DNA of 64,000 bases from an uncultured Lachnospiraceae bacterium (GCA_910587935.1 CAJUNP010000007.1:1-64000), one strand, 5' to 3'. Shown: positions 37,486 through 45,954, counted from the first letter of the stretch. Numbers and translations are program-made. The notes: a model not told the origin generated them from the sequence alone.

Positions 37486-37953
37486 CTAATTCGGACGCTT
37501 GTCCCAATAATCCAGTACGACTTTCATACGCAGAAAGATTTGCAGATAAATTCCCTCCTGCACCGCCTGATTCCACAGGTTGCCTTTCGTCATGCCTCCA
37601 AGCGTATAACGGGACAGAATCCCTTCCAATATATCAATGTCATAAAGAGTGGATTTTTCTATGATGCGCAGTTCATCCTGCGGAGTCTTCAATCGGTTCC
37701 GGCTATAAACATACGCATAATTATAATTCATCAGTTCCGACCCCGATAACTGGTTCACAAAACTTAACAGAGTCGAATCATATACGGGAAACGCTATGGA
37801 ATTCTCTCCGATTCCCTGCCCGCCGTACATGGAATTAACCCTGCTTCCCGATACCTTTTCCAGCCATGGAATATAGGTAAAAAACGGTTCCACCAGCTTT
37901 GTGTACTTTTCAATTATTTCTTCTCTGGATAAATTATCTGATAACACTTTCAT
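37486..37953 (-). CDS. Uncharacterised conserved-looking protein upstream of tetR
   Basis: About 155 aa (up to 168 aa from the farther ATG at 37992). It is soluble and alpha/beta, with no signal peptide or membrane helix. Notable stretches are FFTYIPWLEKVSGSRVNSMY, FPVYDSTLLSFVNQL, ILSRYTLGGMTKGNLWNQAV and a C-terminal YWDKRP. I do not recognise a functional family. The start is uncertain: AGGGAGG at 37954-37960 almost touches the ATG at 37953 and is spaced correctly for the GTG at 37947, while the ATG at 37992 has no ribosome site. It is probably the first gene of the unit running into tetR and purL. Confidence 0.65.
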   Translation of the reverse strand: MKVLSDNLSREEIIEKYTKLVEPFFTYIPWLEKVSGSRVNSMYGGQGIGENSIAFPVYDSTLLSFVNQLSGSELMNYNYAYVYSRNRLKTPQDELRIIEKSTLYDIDILEGILSRYTLGGMTKGNLWNQAVQEGIYLQIFLRMKVVLDYWDKRPN

Positions 37954-38093
37954 GCCTCCCTGATCCTGATTCTTTCCTGCAGTTTTTGACATGCATATAC
38001 AATCATTCTATCATATTTTTTCAAAAAGTACAGGGAGAATAAATAAAAAACTATGATTTCGACTACTTTTTTCGGCAAATTCCCTGAATACGC

Positions 38094-38121
38094 TTGAAAA
38101 TTATTTTTTTTCCTCTATAAT
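38094..38121 (+). promoter_or_regulatory. Promoter of the OFA-type transporter
   Basis: TTGAAA (38094-38099) and TATAAT (38116-38121) are spaced by 16 bases, about 40 bases before the ATG at 38162. An AT-rich inverted motif (TTTATATATAAA-like, 38127-38140) follows the -10 and could be an operator; that is only a suggestion. Confidence 0.65.
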
Positions 38122-38161
38122 TAATTTATATATAAATTATACATAGAAAGCGAGATGTTTT

Positions 38162-39373
38162 ATGAAAAAATTAGCTTCCAACAAATGGGTCCGGGCTGCA
38201 ATCCCGGCACTTTTATTGCACTGCAGCATCGGTACGGTATACTGCTGGTCTTTAATTAAACAGAATATTGCCAATTATATCGGCAGTACCCCCGGCCAGG
38301 TGGAATGGGCGTTCAGCCTTGCCATCTTTTTCCTTGGCATGTCCGCTGCTTTTGCCGGCGGTATTGTGGAAAAAGACATCCACAAATCTTCCCTGATCGC
38401 AACCTTCTGCTTTGCGATCGGTCTGGCAGGCACGGGCTTATGCGTATACTTCCGTTCCCTGATCGGTATCTACTTTTTCTATGGCGTCGTGATGGGAATC
38501 GGCCTGGGACTGGGTTATCTCTCCCCTGTCAAGACGCTGATGCTGTGGTTCAGTGAGCAAAAAGGCCTGGCAACCGGTCTGGCGGTAGCGGGCTTCGGTC
38601 TTGCAAAGGTTATTGCCAGTCCCATTATGACGGCACTGATCGGCTCCGTAGGTATCGTAAACATGTTCTATGTACTGGCGGTACTTTACTTTGTCATGAT
38701 GTTCCTGGGACACCTTCTTCTGAAAAAGCCGGAAGGCTGGCACGAAAATACCGGCAAGTCCTCCTTTAAAGCGGGCAGCATACTCAAAAACCCGACTTTT
38801 ATCGGTATCTGGCTGATGTTCTACATTAACATTACCTGCGGCCTTGCTTTAATCTCCCAGGAAAAAGATATTTTAAAGGCTATGGGCGTTTCCCTCGCCG
38901 TTATCAGTATTGTATCCTCCGTAACCGCCGTATTTAACGCGGGCGGCCGTCTTGGTTATTCCGCCGTTGCTGACAAGCTGAAAGACCGCAATACCATCTA
39001 TAAAGTAATTTTTGTATCTTCCATCGCCCTTACGCTGGTAACGATTCTTACAAACGGCATTAACGGAGGTATCGTACCTCTTGCCATCGTGCTGCTTTGC
39101 GTCATCAATGCCGGATACGGCGGCGGGTTCAGCAACCTTCCCACGCTTTTGTCCGACAAATTCGGCATGGGAGATATCAGTAAAATTCACGGGCTGGCGC
39201 TTTCCGCATGGGCCTTTGCCGGTTTGTCCGGGAACCAGTTAAGCGCGTTTATCGTATCCAAAACGTCCTCTTATAATAACGTTTTATATGTAACGACTGT
39301 TTTGTATGTGGTAGCGTTAATTATCAGCTTTGTGCTGGTAAGACCTTCAAAAAAGACTGATTCAGATAAATAA
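38162..39373 (+). CDS. MFS transporter, oxalate/formate antiporter (OFA) family
   Basis: The 403-aa protein has about 12 hydrophobic helices. Signatures of the OFA branch are ALLLHCSIGTVYCWSLIKQN at helix 1, GQVEWAFSLAIFFLGMSAAF at helix 2 and GIGLGLGYLSPVKTLMLWF near helix 4. Monocarboxylates such as oxalate, formate or lactate are typical for the family; the actual substrate cannot be read from sequence. It is transcribed alone from its own promoter and followed by a 3' region that may hold a small RNA and a terminator. The ribosome site (GAAAGCGAG) is weak. Confidence 0.87.
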   Translation: MKKLASNKWVRAAIPALLLHCSIGTVYCWSLIKQNIANYIGSTPGQVEWAFSLAIFFLGMSAAFAGGIVEKDIHKSSLIATFCFAIGLAGTGLCVYFRSLIGIYFFYGVVMGIGLGLGYLSPVKTLMLWFSEQKGLATGLAVAGFGLAKVIASPIMTALIGSVGIVNMFYVLAVLYFVMMFLGHLLLKKPEGWHENTGKSSFKAGSILKNPTFIGIWLMFYINITCGLALISQEKDILKAMGVSLAVISIVSSVTAVFNAGGRLGYSAVADKLKDRNTIYKVIFVSSIALTLVTILTNGINGGIVPLAIVLLCVINAGYGGGFSNLPTLLSDKFGMGDISKIHGLALSAWAFAGLSGNQLSAFIVSKTSSYNNVLYVTTVLYVVALIISFVLVRPSKKTDSDK

Positions 39374-39414
39374 GCTGATTTTTAGAAATATTGTTTTCAA
39401 ATTAAGCAAAATAT

Positions 39415-39548
39415 TTGTAGATTTATCCGGAATCCTGTAATATACTAGAGAAGTCTTAACGGAGACGTTAGGATTGCTAATTAGCAAAATTCCGGAAGAA
39501 TTCCCCTTTTACACAATCGGAAACCCCGAAGGCAACTTCGGGGTTTTT
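39415..39548 (+). ncRNA. Possible small RNA or long 3' UTR behind the transporter
   Basis: In the 243-base gap after the transporter there is a promoter-like pair, TTGTAG (39415-39420) and TAATAT (39438-39443), spaced by 17. It is followed by about 100 bases with no ORF, a self-complementary TTGCTAATTAGCAA (39474-39487), a TTCCGGAA palindrome (39490-39497) and the strong terminator at 39521-39548. This would make a transcript of about 100 nt. I do not recognise an RNA family; it may simply be the transporter mRNA tail. Confidence 0.3.
39521..39548 (+). terminator. Intrinsic terminator after the OFA transporter
   Basis: AACCCCGAAG and CTTCGGGGTT form a 10-bp stem with the loop GCAA, followed by a short T run. 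It is a textbook rho-independent terminator for the + strand. Confidence 0.9.
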
Positions 39549-39551
39549 GAT

Positions 39552-39580
39552 TTGTGTTTTTATTGTTTTTTTGATATAAT
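39552..39580 (+). promoter_or_regulatory. Promoter of the HD hydrolase gene
   Basis: TATAAT (39575-39580) has a poor TTGTGT -35 (39552-39557) 17 bases upstream, starting just after the terminator and about 40 bases before the ATG at 39617. Confidence 0.55.
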
Positions 39581-39616
39581 TCAATTTAAAATATATACCA
39601 GACGGAGGTAACAGAC

Positions 39617-40210
39617 ATGATGACGCCAATCACAAGACAGGAAGCGCTGTCCCTATTACAGAAATACAACAAAGAACCGTTTCATCTGCTGCACGCTTAT
39701 ACGGTAGAGGGAGTTATGAAATGGTTCTCTTCTTTTCTGGGATATGAACAAGACCAGGAATATTGGGCCCTGACGGGACTCCTGCACGATGTGGATTTTG
39801 AAATGTATCCGGAAGAACATTGTAAAAAAGCGCCGCAGCTTCTGGAAGAAATCCATGCCGGTGAAGAACTGACCCATTCGGTCTGCAGCCACGGTTACGG
39901 ATTATGCTGCGACATAAAACCCGAGCATGAAATGGAAAAGGTGCTTTTTGCCGCCGACGAACTGACCGGCCTGATCGGCGCAGCCGTTAAAATGCGGCCT
40001 TCAAAAAGCGTTATGGACCTGGAAGTTTCCAGTCTGAAAAAGAAATTTAAGGATAAAAAATTTGCTGCCGGATGCTCCCGCGACGTAATCCGCCAGGGCG
40101 CCGAACTGTTGGGGTGGGAATTGGACGTATTATTCGAACGCACCATAGAAGCCATGAAATCCTGCGAAGCGGACGTAAACGCGCAAATGGAGACAGTGCA
40201 GGGGGAATAA
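39617..40210 (+). CDS. HD-domain hydrolase
   Basis: The 197-aa predicted metal-dependent phosphohydrolase has the HD signature: LLHAYTVEGVMKWFSSFLGY supplies the first His, GLLHDVDFE is the HD pair, and HSVCSHGYG follows. The distal Asp may be in FAADELTGL. It is smaller than dGTPase or GdpP-type enzymes, so a nucleotide or small-molecule phosphatase is likely; the substrate is unknown. GGAGGT is seven bases before the start. It ends exactly where the convergent tcdA gene ends, with no base and no terminator between the two stop codons. Confidence 0.82.
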   Translation: MMTPITRQEALSLLQKYNKEPFHLLHAYTVEGVMKWFSSFLGYEQDQEYWALTGLLHDVDFEMYPEEHCKKAPQLLEEIHAGEELTHSVCSHGYGLCCDIKPEHEMEKVLFAADELTGLIGAAVKMRPSKSVMDLEVSSLKKKFKDKKFAAGCSRDVIRQGAELLGWELDVLFERTIEAMKSCEADVNAQMETVQGE

Positions 40211-40933
40211 TTACCGGATCAAATCCTTAATAACCTCTGATGCAAGAAGCAGACCGGCAGCCGGAGGTACAAAAGCCACAGACCCCGGAATGCTTCTTTT
40301 TCCATTGTTTTCATTCTCCTTCGGAAGCTTTTCCGCCGGCTCCAAAGGTTGTTCTTTCGAATAAACCACCTTTAACGCGGTTACATTTCTCTTCTTTAAC
40401 TCCCGCCGCATCACCCTGGCCAGGGGACATACGGAAGTCTGATACAAATCCGCTACCTCCAGTCCGGCTGGATTCAGCTTATTCCCGGTTCCCATACAGC
40501 TGATCACGGGCGTACCCGCCTCTTTTGCCTGCAGAACCAGCTGAATCTTGGCCGTTACCGTATCGATGGCGTCTATTACATAAGAATACCGTGAAAAATC
40601 AAACAGCTCCTTATTGTCGGGCAGATAAAAACAGATATGCGTTGTTACCGTACATTCCGGATTAATGTCAAGTATGCGTTCTTTCATGACCTCCGCCTTA
40701 TAACGGCCTATCGTTTTGCCGGTTGCTATGATCTGCCTGTTCAGATTGGACACGGCAATTACGTCGTGATCGATCAGATCCATAGCTCCCACGCCGCTTC
40801 TGGCAAGCGCTTCCGCCGCATAACCGCCTACGCCGCCTATACCGAACAAAGCAACCCGCATTGTTTTCAACTTTTCCATTGCTTCTGCGCCAAGCAGCAT
40901 TTCCGTTCTTGCAAACGCTTCCGATCTGTCCAT
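40211..40933 (-). CDS. tcdA: tRNA threonylcarbamoyladenosine dehydratase
   Basis: The 240-aa ThiF/E1-like enzyme cyclises t6A to ct6A at position 37 of ANN-decoding tRNAs, using ATP. It shows the E1 nucleotide loop VALFGIGGVGGYAAEALARS (residues 27-46), then DLIDHDVIAVSNLNRQI and the dimer/ATP region around VIDAIDTVTAKI. PGSVAFVPPAAGLLLASEVI at the C-terminus is typical of TcdA. It lies 35 bases after folBK on the same strand and could be the last gene of the folate operon's transcript; its function is otherwise unrelated. Confidence 0.92.
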   Translation of the reverse strand: MDRSEAFARTEMLLGAEAMEKLKTMRVALFGIGGVGGYAAEALARSGVGAMDLIDHDVIAVSNLNRQIIATGKTIGRYKAEVMKERILDINPECTVTTHICFYLPDNKELFDFSRYSYVIDAIDTVTAKIQLVLQAKEAGTPVISCMGTGNKLNPAGLEVADLYQTSVCPLARVMRRELKKRNVTALKVVYSKEQPLEPAEKLPKENENNGKRSIPGSVAFVPPAAGLLLASEVIKDLIR

Positions 40934-40968
40934 CCCTGCTCCCGTCCCGTTTTACCTCTTTCCGAAAC

Positions 40969-41790
40969 TTATTGATTACTTCTTAATTCCGTTATCATCT
41001 CCTGCACACTTTTGCCCGTAACCGGATGCCGTTTATAAGGCGCAAGCTCCATCATGGGAAGCAGGACAAAATCGCGGTTCTGCATATCGATATGCGGAAT
41101 ACATAATTCTTCATCGTCCTGAATCAGATCATCATAAAAAATAATATCAAGATCCAGAGTCCTGGGACCCCAGTGAACTTTTCGCTCCCTGTTTTCAGAT
41201 GCTTCTATTTCATGCAGCACTTCCAGCAATTCTTCCGGAGACAAGTAAGTCCGGGCTGCTACGACTCCGTTCAGAAATTCTTCCTGATCCACACCGCCGT
41301 AAGGCGTGGACCTGATTATTTCGGAAGCTTTTTCTACAATCACTCCCTGATATGTATTCAGCATAGCCAGTCCTCTGTCAATATGCGCCTCTTTATCGCC
41401 TATGTTGGACCCAAACGCGATATATACCTCATGCCACTCCCGGCTGATTTTAACGGAAACGCCGGAAAAGGGCAGTCCAATCGGCGCCTTTGGCTTACAA
41501 ATCTCCAAATCCAGCTTTTTAACCGGCGAAAAACGTAAAAGAATTTCCCTTGCCAGACGCTCCGCTACCGTCTCGATCAGCTGAAACGTATTCTCACCGA
41601 TAAACTGATTCATAAAATGACATACTTCACTGTAATTTGCCGTATCCTCCAGGTCATCGCTCATGCCTGCCCTGCGGGTATCCGTATACAACACCGCATT
41701 TACATAAAAATCCTGTCCGTTCTCCTGCTCTTCCCTGTTCACTCCGTGATTGGCAAATACTTTTAAACCCTCAATTCTGATTTCGTCCAT
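40969..41790 (-). CDS. folBK: Dihydroneopterin aldolase / HPPK fusion
   Basis: This 273-aa bifunctional folate enzyme joins two domains. Residues 1-115 are dihydroneopterin aldolase FolB (IEGLKVFANHGVNREEQENG; catalytic Lys in LEICKPKAPIG). Residues about 118-273 are 6-hydroxymethyl-dihydropterin pyrophosphokinase FolK (YIAFGSNIGDKEAHIDRGL; WGPRTLDLDIIFYDD; IPHIDMQNRDFVLLPMMELA). They perform two successive steps. The start at 41790 has AGGAGG seven bases upstream; an upstream ATG at 41811 is not used. It is 17 bases after folP in folC-folE-HD-folP-folBK. Confidence 0.95.
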   Translation of the reverse strand: MDEIRIEGLKVFANHGVNREEQENGQDFYVNAVLYTDTRRAGMSDDLEDTANYSEVCHFMNQFIGENTFQLIETVAERLAREILLRFSPVKKLDLEICKPKAPIGLPFSGVSVKISREWHEVYIAFGSNIGDKEAHIDRGLAMLNTYQGVIVEKASEIIRSTPYGGVDQEEFLNGVVAARTYLSPEELLEVLHEIEASENRERKVHWGPRTLDLDIIFYDDLIQDDEELCIPHIDMQNRDFVLLPMMELAPYKRHPVTGKSVQEMITELRSNQ

Positions 41791-41807
41791 TGCGATACCT
41801 CCTGTTT

Positions 41808-42620
41808 TCATTTTCCTGCGCCAAGAATCGCTTCCGTCATACGAATCGCGCGCACATTTTCTTTAATATCGTGAACCCTTACAAACATACAGCCTTTCAT
41901 TACCGCCAAAACCGTTGTTGCCAGAGTTCCCTCCAGCCGGTCACAGGCCGGAAGATCCAGCGTCAGTCCGATGACCGATTTCCTGCTGGCGCCCAACAGC
42001 AGCGGATATCCCAGCACGGAAAGCTCTTCCATACAATGGATCAGCTCCAGATTCTGTCCGCAGGTCTTGGCAAATCCCACGCCCGGATCCAGGATAATCT
42101 TATCGTCGGCAATTCCTGCTTTCTGCGCAATCCGTACGGTCAGCGCCAGATCAGCCGCCACCTCCTGCATAAAATCCTCATAAACGGCTTCCTTCCGGTT
42201 ATGCATCAGACAGCAGGGCAGTCCGCTTTCCGCAATAATTCCAGCCATGCTTTCCTCATACTTTAATCCCCAGATATCGTTAATCATATCCGCTCCGGCC
42301 CGGATTCCATCAAGCGCCACCTCCGGCTTATAAGTGTCCAAAGAAACCGGTATGTCAAATTCCGCCTTTACGGCTTCAATCACAGGCACTACTCTCTCCG
42401 TTTCCTCCTGTGCGGATATCCGTTCATATCCCGGCCTTGTGGACTCTCCTCCCACATCCAGTAGATCCACTCCTTCTGCAAGCATTTTTTCCACCTGCTT
42501 TAACGCATCGTCTTTTTTCAGGAATTTCCCGCCGTCCGAAAAAGAATCCGGCGTTATGTTCAGAATTCCCATACAATACGTTCTGCCTTTTGTCTGAAAC
42601 TCTTTATTTCCTATTTTCAT
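41808..42620 (-). CDS. folP: Dihydropteroate synthase
   Basis: The 270-aa sulfonamide target joins p-aminobenzoate and dihydropterin pyrophosphate. The signatures are MGILNITPDSFSDGGKF (residues 17-33), the GGESTRPG loop, the DINDIWG-like block and ILDPGVGFAKT, which together give a TIM barrel. The start at 42620 follows GGAG (six-base spacing); longer frames begin inside or before the HD gene. Length is typical. Confidence 0.95.
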   Translation of the reverse strand: MKIGNKEFQTKGRTYCMGILNITPDSFSDGGKFLKKDDALKQVEKMLAEGVDLLDVGGESTRPGYERISAQEETERVVPVIEAVKAEFDIPVSLDTYKPEVALDGIRAGADMINDIWGLKYEESMAGIIAESGLPCCLMHNRKEAVYEDFMQEVAADLALTVRIAQKAGIADDKIILDPGVGFAKTCGQNLELIHCMEELSVLGYPLLLGASRKSVIGLTLDLPACDRLEGTLATTVLAVMKGCMFVRVHDIKENVRAIRMTEAILGAGK

Positions 42621-42640
42621 GTTAATCTCCATGCATATTA

Positions 42641-43123
42641 CTAATACTTTAATTTCATATTCTTTTTGCCCTGCTTCCAGTTGCAGTCCGCTTCCCTTTC
42701 GCACCAGTAACAGGGACGGCTTAATTTATCGGCCCGGTATAAAATACCGTCCAGACCGTTTCTGCCGCTTACGCTTTCATCCCTGTGAGCGCCTATCGCC
42801 GAAAGAACCGCTTCCGTTTCTTCCCTCTCAAATCCACATTCCGCTAAAATGGGCGGCGCCAGAAGAACGCCGGCCTGTTCGTGGGGAATTCCGTCCGTAT
42901 ACTGCAGGTGCCGGCCGATATCATGCAGCAGCGCCGCCGCGTAGATCAGTTCCTTATCGATCCCCGCATTCTCCTCCACATTCAGATGCCATGCAATTCT
43001 GGCCACATCCAGGAAATGCGTCATGCCATGTTTGCAGAATTGCCGGTTTTGTTCTTCTTTTTCATTCCTGCGCACATATTCCCGGTACCTTTTATGCTTC
43101 AAAATTTTATTGACACGATTCAT
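42641..43123 (-). CDS. HD-domain phosphohydrolase inside the folate operon
   Basis: The 160-aa protein has the HD superfamily motif order: KHGMTHFLDVARIAWHL (His), AAALLHDIGRHLQ (HD), then GAHRDES and YRADKLSRPC (late Asp). It ends with a Cys cluster, CYWCEREADCNW, which may bind a metal. It lies between folE (9-base gap) and folP (20-base gap), so it is cotranscribed with folate genes. The operon has no visible Nudix or other enzyme for removing phosphates from dihydroneopterin triphosphate, the step between FolE and FolB. A role there is an attractive inference only. A general nucleotide phosphatase is an alternative. Confidence 0.82.
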   Translation of the reverse strand: MNRVNKILKHKRYREYVRRNEKEEQNRQFCKHGMTHFLDVARIAWHLNVEENAGIDKELIYAAALLHDIGRHLQYTDGIPHEQAGVLLAPPILAECGFEREETEAVLSAIGAHRDESVSGRNGLDGILYRADKLSRPCYWCEREADCNWKQGKKNMKLKY

Positions 43124-43132
43124 AAAAACTCC

Positions 43133-43690
43133 TCATACCCTGAGCATCCGGAAGAAACGCTCCTGCAGCGCCGTCTGCTTTGCAAACACGCCTCTTGCCG
43201 CCGAGGTTATCGTCCTGCTTCCCGGCTTCTTAACGCCGCGCATGGTCATACACATATGTTCCGCTTCCACCAGCACCATGACTCCCTGGGGCTTCAGATA
43301 TTCCATAACCGCATCCGCAATCTGCCCTGTCATCTGCTCCTGTATCTGAAGACGTCTGGCATAAACCTCCACGGTCCTTGCCAGCTTGCTCAGCCCCACT
43401 ACCTTTCCGTCGGGAATATAGGCCACATGCGCTTTCCCGTAAAATGGCATCAAATGATGCTCACAGGTGGAGTAAAATACAATATCCTTCTCCACCACCA
43501 TCTCGTTATGCTCCACGGAAAAAGTCCGGCTTAAATGACTCCGCGCCTCTTCTGTCATTCCTCCGTAAATTTCCTCATACATCCTGGCGACCCGTTTTGG
43601 AGTCTCCCGCAGACCTTCCCTGTCCGGATTTTCACCCATCCCTTCCAAAAGCATCCTTACCGCGGTCTCTATTTTTTCTTTATCGATCAT
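43133..43690 (-). CDS. folE: GTP cyclohydrolase I
   Basis: The 185-aa Zn enzyme opens GTP to dihydroneopterin triphosphate, the first folate step. STCEHHLMPFYGKAHVAYIP (residues about 75-94) supplies zinc Cys and His, and VEAEHMCMTMRGVKKPGS supplies the second Cys. LSKLARTVEVYARRLQIQEQ is also typical. It is the type IA form. The start overlaps the folC stop by 4 bases (ATGA), so translation is coupled. It is followed by the HD gene after 9 bases. Confidence 0.96.
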   Translation of the reverse strand: MIDKEKIETAVRMLLEGMGENPDREGLRETPKRVARMYEEIYGGMTEEARSHLSRTFSVEHNEMVVEKDIVFYSTCEHHLMPFYGKAHVAYIPDGKVVGLSKLARTVEVYARRLQIQEQMTGQIADAVMEYLKPQGVMVLVEAEHMCMTMRGVKKPGSRTITSAARGVFAKQTALQERFFRMLRV

Positions 43691-44985
43691 TTCCTTACAC
43701 CTTTTCTTTTATCAACAGCCTCCCACAGCCGTCCCAGATAGGACAAAGAACCGAATGCCAGAATCACATCGTCCCTGCCGGCCAGAAGCTCCGCCATCTC
43801 CACCGCTTCCTCCACGCTGCCTGCCGCCGTTACGCTCGGATGATATTCTCCTGCCGCAACCGCCAGTTCATAAGCGGAAAGCGCCCTCGGATTGTCCGGC
43901 GGCGTCAGTGTAATGATCTGATCCGCGTAAAGATACGTCTCCGCAATGATTTTCTCATATTCTTTATCCTTTAATACTCCCATTATATAAATGATTCTGC
44001 GGTTTGTAAAATAAAACCTGACGGAATCCGCAAGTTTTTTTGCGGCGTCCTCGTTGTGAGCGCCGTCGATCACAAATAACGGCCGCTTCGCAATTACGCT
44101 GAAACGTCCGCCCCACCGGGTTTTTTTAAGCCCTTCCCGAAGATCCGCTTCCGTTATGGGAAACCCCTTTTCTTCCAGTGCCTTTAAAGCTTCCAGTGCG
44201 GTAATACAATTCTCAATCTGACATTTTCCTGCCAGTGTAATTTCCAGATTCTTATAACCTCCGTAACTGAATTGCTGCCTTAAAATTCCGTATTTGACTT
44301 TTTCCGCCCTTTCAGGGTCCGCTACGGTAAAAGAACATTCCTTTTCCTGTGCCGTCCTCCGAATGACATCCAGAACCGCCGCGTCCTGCCTGCCCGTAAC
44401 CACACGGCAGTTTTCCTTTATAATACCTGCCTTCTGCACGGCAATTTCTTCCAGAGTTTTTCCCAGAACCGCCATATGGTCCATACTGACGGAAGCAAAA
44501 ACGGCCGCCAGCGTATTGCCTATGATATTGGTAGAATCAAACAGGCCGCCCAGCCCCGTCTCCAGAACAACGATCTGACAACCCGTCTGCTTAAAATACA
44601 AAAAAGCCATTGCGGTCTCCATTTCAAACACGGTAGGATGAGCCATTCCTTCTTCCGCCATCCGGTCCGCCGCCTCTTTGATCTGCTTTATAAGTTCTCC
44701 CACCGCTTTTTTTGTAATCATTTTTCCGTCAACCTGAATCCGTTCCCGATAGTCACGGACCACCGGAGATATATATCGGCCCGTCCGGTATCCGGCCTGC
44801 GTCAGTACGGTAGATATATACGCCAAAACAGAGCCTTTCCCATTGGTGCCCGCAATGTGCACAAACTGTAAAGATTCCTGCGGATTGCCCAGACGGCTGC
44901 ATAATTCCCGCGTAGCAGCCAGTCCTGGAACGCTTCCGTACCGGTTCATTTCTTCTAAATAACGCATTGCCTGTTCATAATTCAT
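43687..44985 (-). CDS. folC: Folylpolyglutamate / dihydrofolate synthase
   Basis: The 432-aa Mur-ligase-type enzyme adds Glu to dihydropteroate or folate. The P-loop is HIAGTNGKGSVLAYISTVLT (residues about 44-63). Others are RYISPVVRDYRERI, VLETGLGGLFDSTNII and VIDGAHNEDAAKKLADSVRF in the C-terminal domain. The start at 44985 follows AGGCGGC by five bases; a longer frame of 29 codons is unsupported. It is the first gene of the folate operon and divergent from the membrane gene at 45093. Confidence 0.94.
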   Translation of the reverse strand: MNYEQAMRYLEEMNRYGSVPGLAATRELCSRLGNPQESLQFVHIAGTNGKGSVLAYISTVLTQAGYRTGRYISPVVRDYRERIQVDGKMITKKAVGELIKQIKEAADRMAEEGMAHPTVFEMETAMAFLYFKQTGCQIVVLETGLGGLFDSTNIIGNTLAAVFASVSMDHMAVLGKTLEEIAVQKAGIIKENCRVVTGRQDAAVLDVIRRTAQEKECSFTVADPERAEKVKYGILRQQFSYGGYKNLEITLAGKCQIENCITALEALKALEEKGFPITEADLREGLKKTRWGGRFSVIAKRPLFVIDGAHNEDAAKKLADSVRFYFTNRRIIYIMGVLKDKEYEKIIAETYLYADQIITLTPPDNPRALSAYELAVAAGEYHPSVTAAGSVEEAVEMAELLAGRDDVILAFGSLSYLGRLWEAVDKRKGVRK

Positions 44986-45092
44986 ATTAAGCCGCCTCAT
45001 ATTTTTTAAAATTTCGTACATACTGTTATTAATTTCATGAAAAATATGTGTCTGCCATGTCATGCAGAACACAAAAGAACGGAGATTTCTTA

Positions 45093-45497
45093 ATGAAAAA
45101 ACTGATTCATAACTTTATTCACTGCGGTATTCTCGGATGGTGTATGGAAATTACCTTTACGGCATTGGATTCTTTCCGCAGACGCCAGTTCACCTTAAAG
45201 GGCATTACCTCCATCTGGATGTTTCCCATTTACGGCATGGCCTCCTTCCTGGCTCCCCTGTGCCGTCTTCTGAAAGGCAAAAACATCCTGGTACGGGGAT
45301 TTGCTTATGCGTCCTGCATCTTTTTGGGAGAATACATCACAGGAAAACTTTTGAAGAAAAAAGGTATCTGCCCCTGGGATTATTCCAAAGCCAAATGGAA
45401 CGTGGACGGGATCATCCGTCTCGACTATGCTCCGAACTGGTTTCTGGCCGGTCTTTTATTTGAAAGACTGATTCACGAAACGGATTCACAGCCATAA
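45093..45497 (+). CDS. Small PF06541-type membrane protein (putative ABC-transporter permease family)
   Basis: This 134-aa protein has several hydrophobic segments. It opens with HNFIHCGILGWCMEITFTAL, followed by TSIWMFPIYGMASFLAPLCR, FLGEYITGKLLKKKGICPWD and WNVDGIIRLDYAPNWFLAGL. This matches the family often annotated as a putative ABC-transporter type IV / CmpB-like membrane protein, whose transport activity is not established. A larger relative lies at 48934. The start is chosen for CGGAG eight bases upstream. It is divergent from folC. Confidence 0.75.
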   Translation: MKKLIHNFIHCGILGWCMEITFTALDSFRRRQFTLKGITSIWMFPIYGMASFLAPLCRLLKGKNILVRGFAYASCIFLGEYITGKLLKKKGICPWDYSKAKWNVDGIIRLDYAPNWFLAGLLFERLIHETDSQP

Positions 45498-45540
45498 AAA
45501 ACGACGGGAATCAGGCCTGAAAACCCCACTTCCCGCCGCA
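45495..45540 (-). terminator. Terminator of the PH-domain gene
   Basis: On the - strand CGGCGGGAA and TTCCCGTCG pair around a 21-base loop that itself contains AGGCCT, followed by TTTTTT. It lies directly after the stop of the PH-domain gene and also sits behind the convergent 45093 gene. Confidence 0.75.
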
Positions 45541-45552
45541 TTGGTCTACGCC

Positions 45553-45954
45553 TTAATCCATATCGTCAAGCTCCCCTGCCGCCGTGCTGCCGATATCCAG
45601 CGTATTCAGCGTCCGTCTGCGCATCCTCGCCTTTTCCGAAGCGTCCAGAATAAAATTTTTAATCTCCTTCGACATGCGGATATGCTCCAGCACCAGTTTA
45701 GGATGGGTCGTATCTCCCGTAAAACAAACGACGGAACCCAGTCCGAAAATCCGTTCAAAAAAGCCTGCCGTAAGCTGTACGTCCTGTACCTTATACATAT
45801 AACAGTCATTTTCAATTTTTTTAATGAATCCGGAGTTAAGCGTAATCATATCATCTTTTACCGTATATACGGTGAAAGTAAAAGGCAGGCCGAAAAACAC
45901 CCATCTTTTTCTTTGTCTGTATGTGATTTCTCCCGATGCACTTGTCTGTTCCAT
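45553..45954 (-). CDS. Bacterial PH-domain protein
   Basis: The 133-aa product opens with a short hydrophilic part and a PH-like fold: RWVFFGLPFTFTVYTVKDDM, then LNSGFIKKIENDCYMYKVQD, VQLTAGFFERIFGLGSVVCF and a C-terminal helix. This is the membrane-associated bacterial PH (DUF304-like) layout but without visible membrane helices. Its role is unknown; the family often supports membrane lipid or protein interactions. Promoter 46000-46028 and terminator 45495-45540 make it a single-gene unit divergent from the nitroreductase. Confidence 0.8.
   Translation of the reverse strand: MEQTSASGEITYRQRKRWVFFGLPFTFTVYTVKDDMITLNSGFIKKIENDCYMYKVQDVQLTAGFFERIFGLGSVVCFTGDTTHPKLVLEHIRMSKEIKNFILDASEKARMRRRTLNTLDIGSTAAGELDDMD

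Noticed and set aside
37486..38161. A promoter for the unknown gene upstream of tetR
   Set aside because: TTGAAA-like and TATATG/TAGAAT-like boxes exist on the - strand, but their spacing (19 or about 10 bases) does not give a good match.
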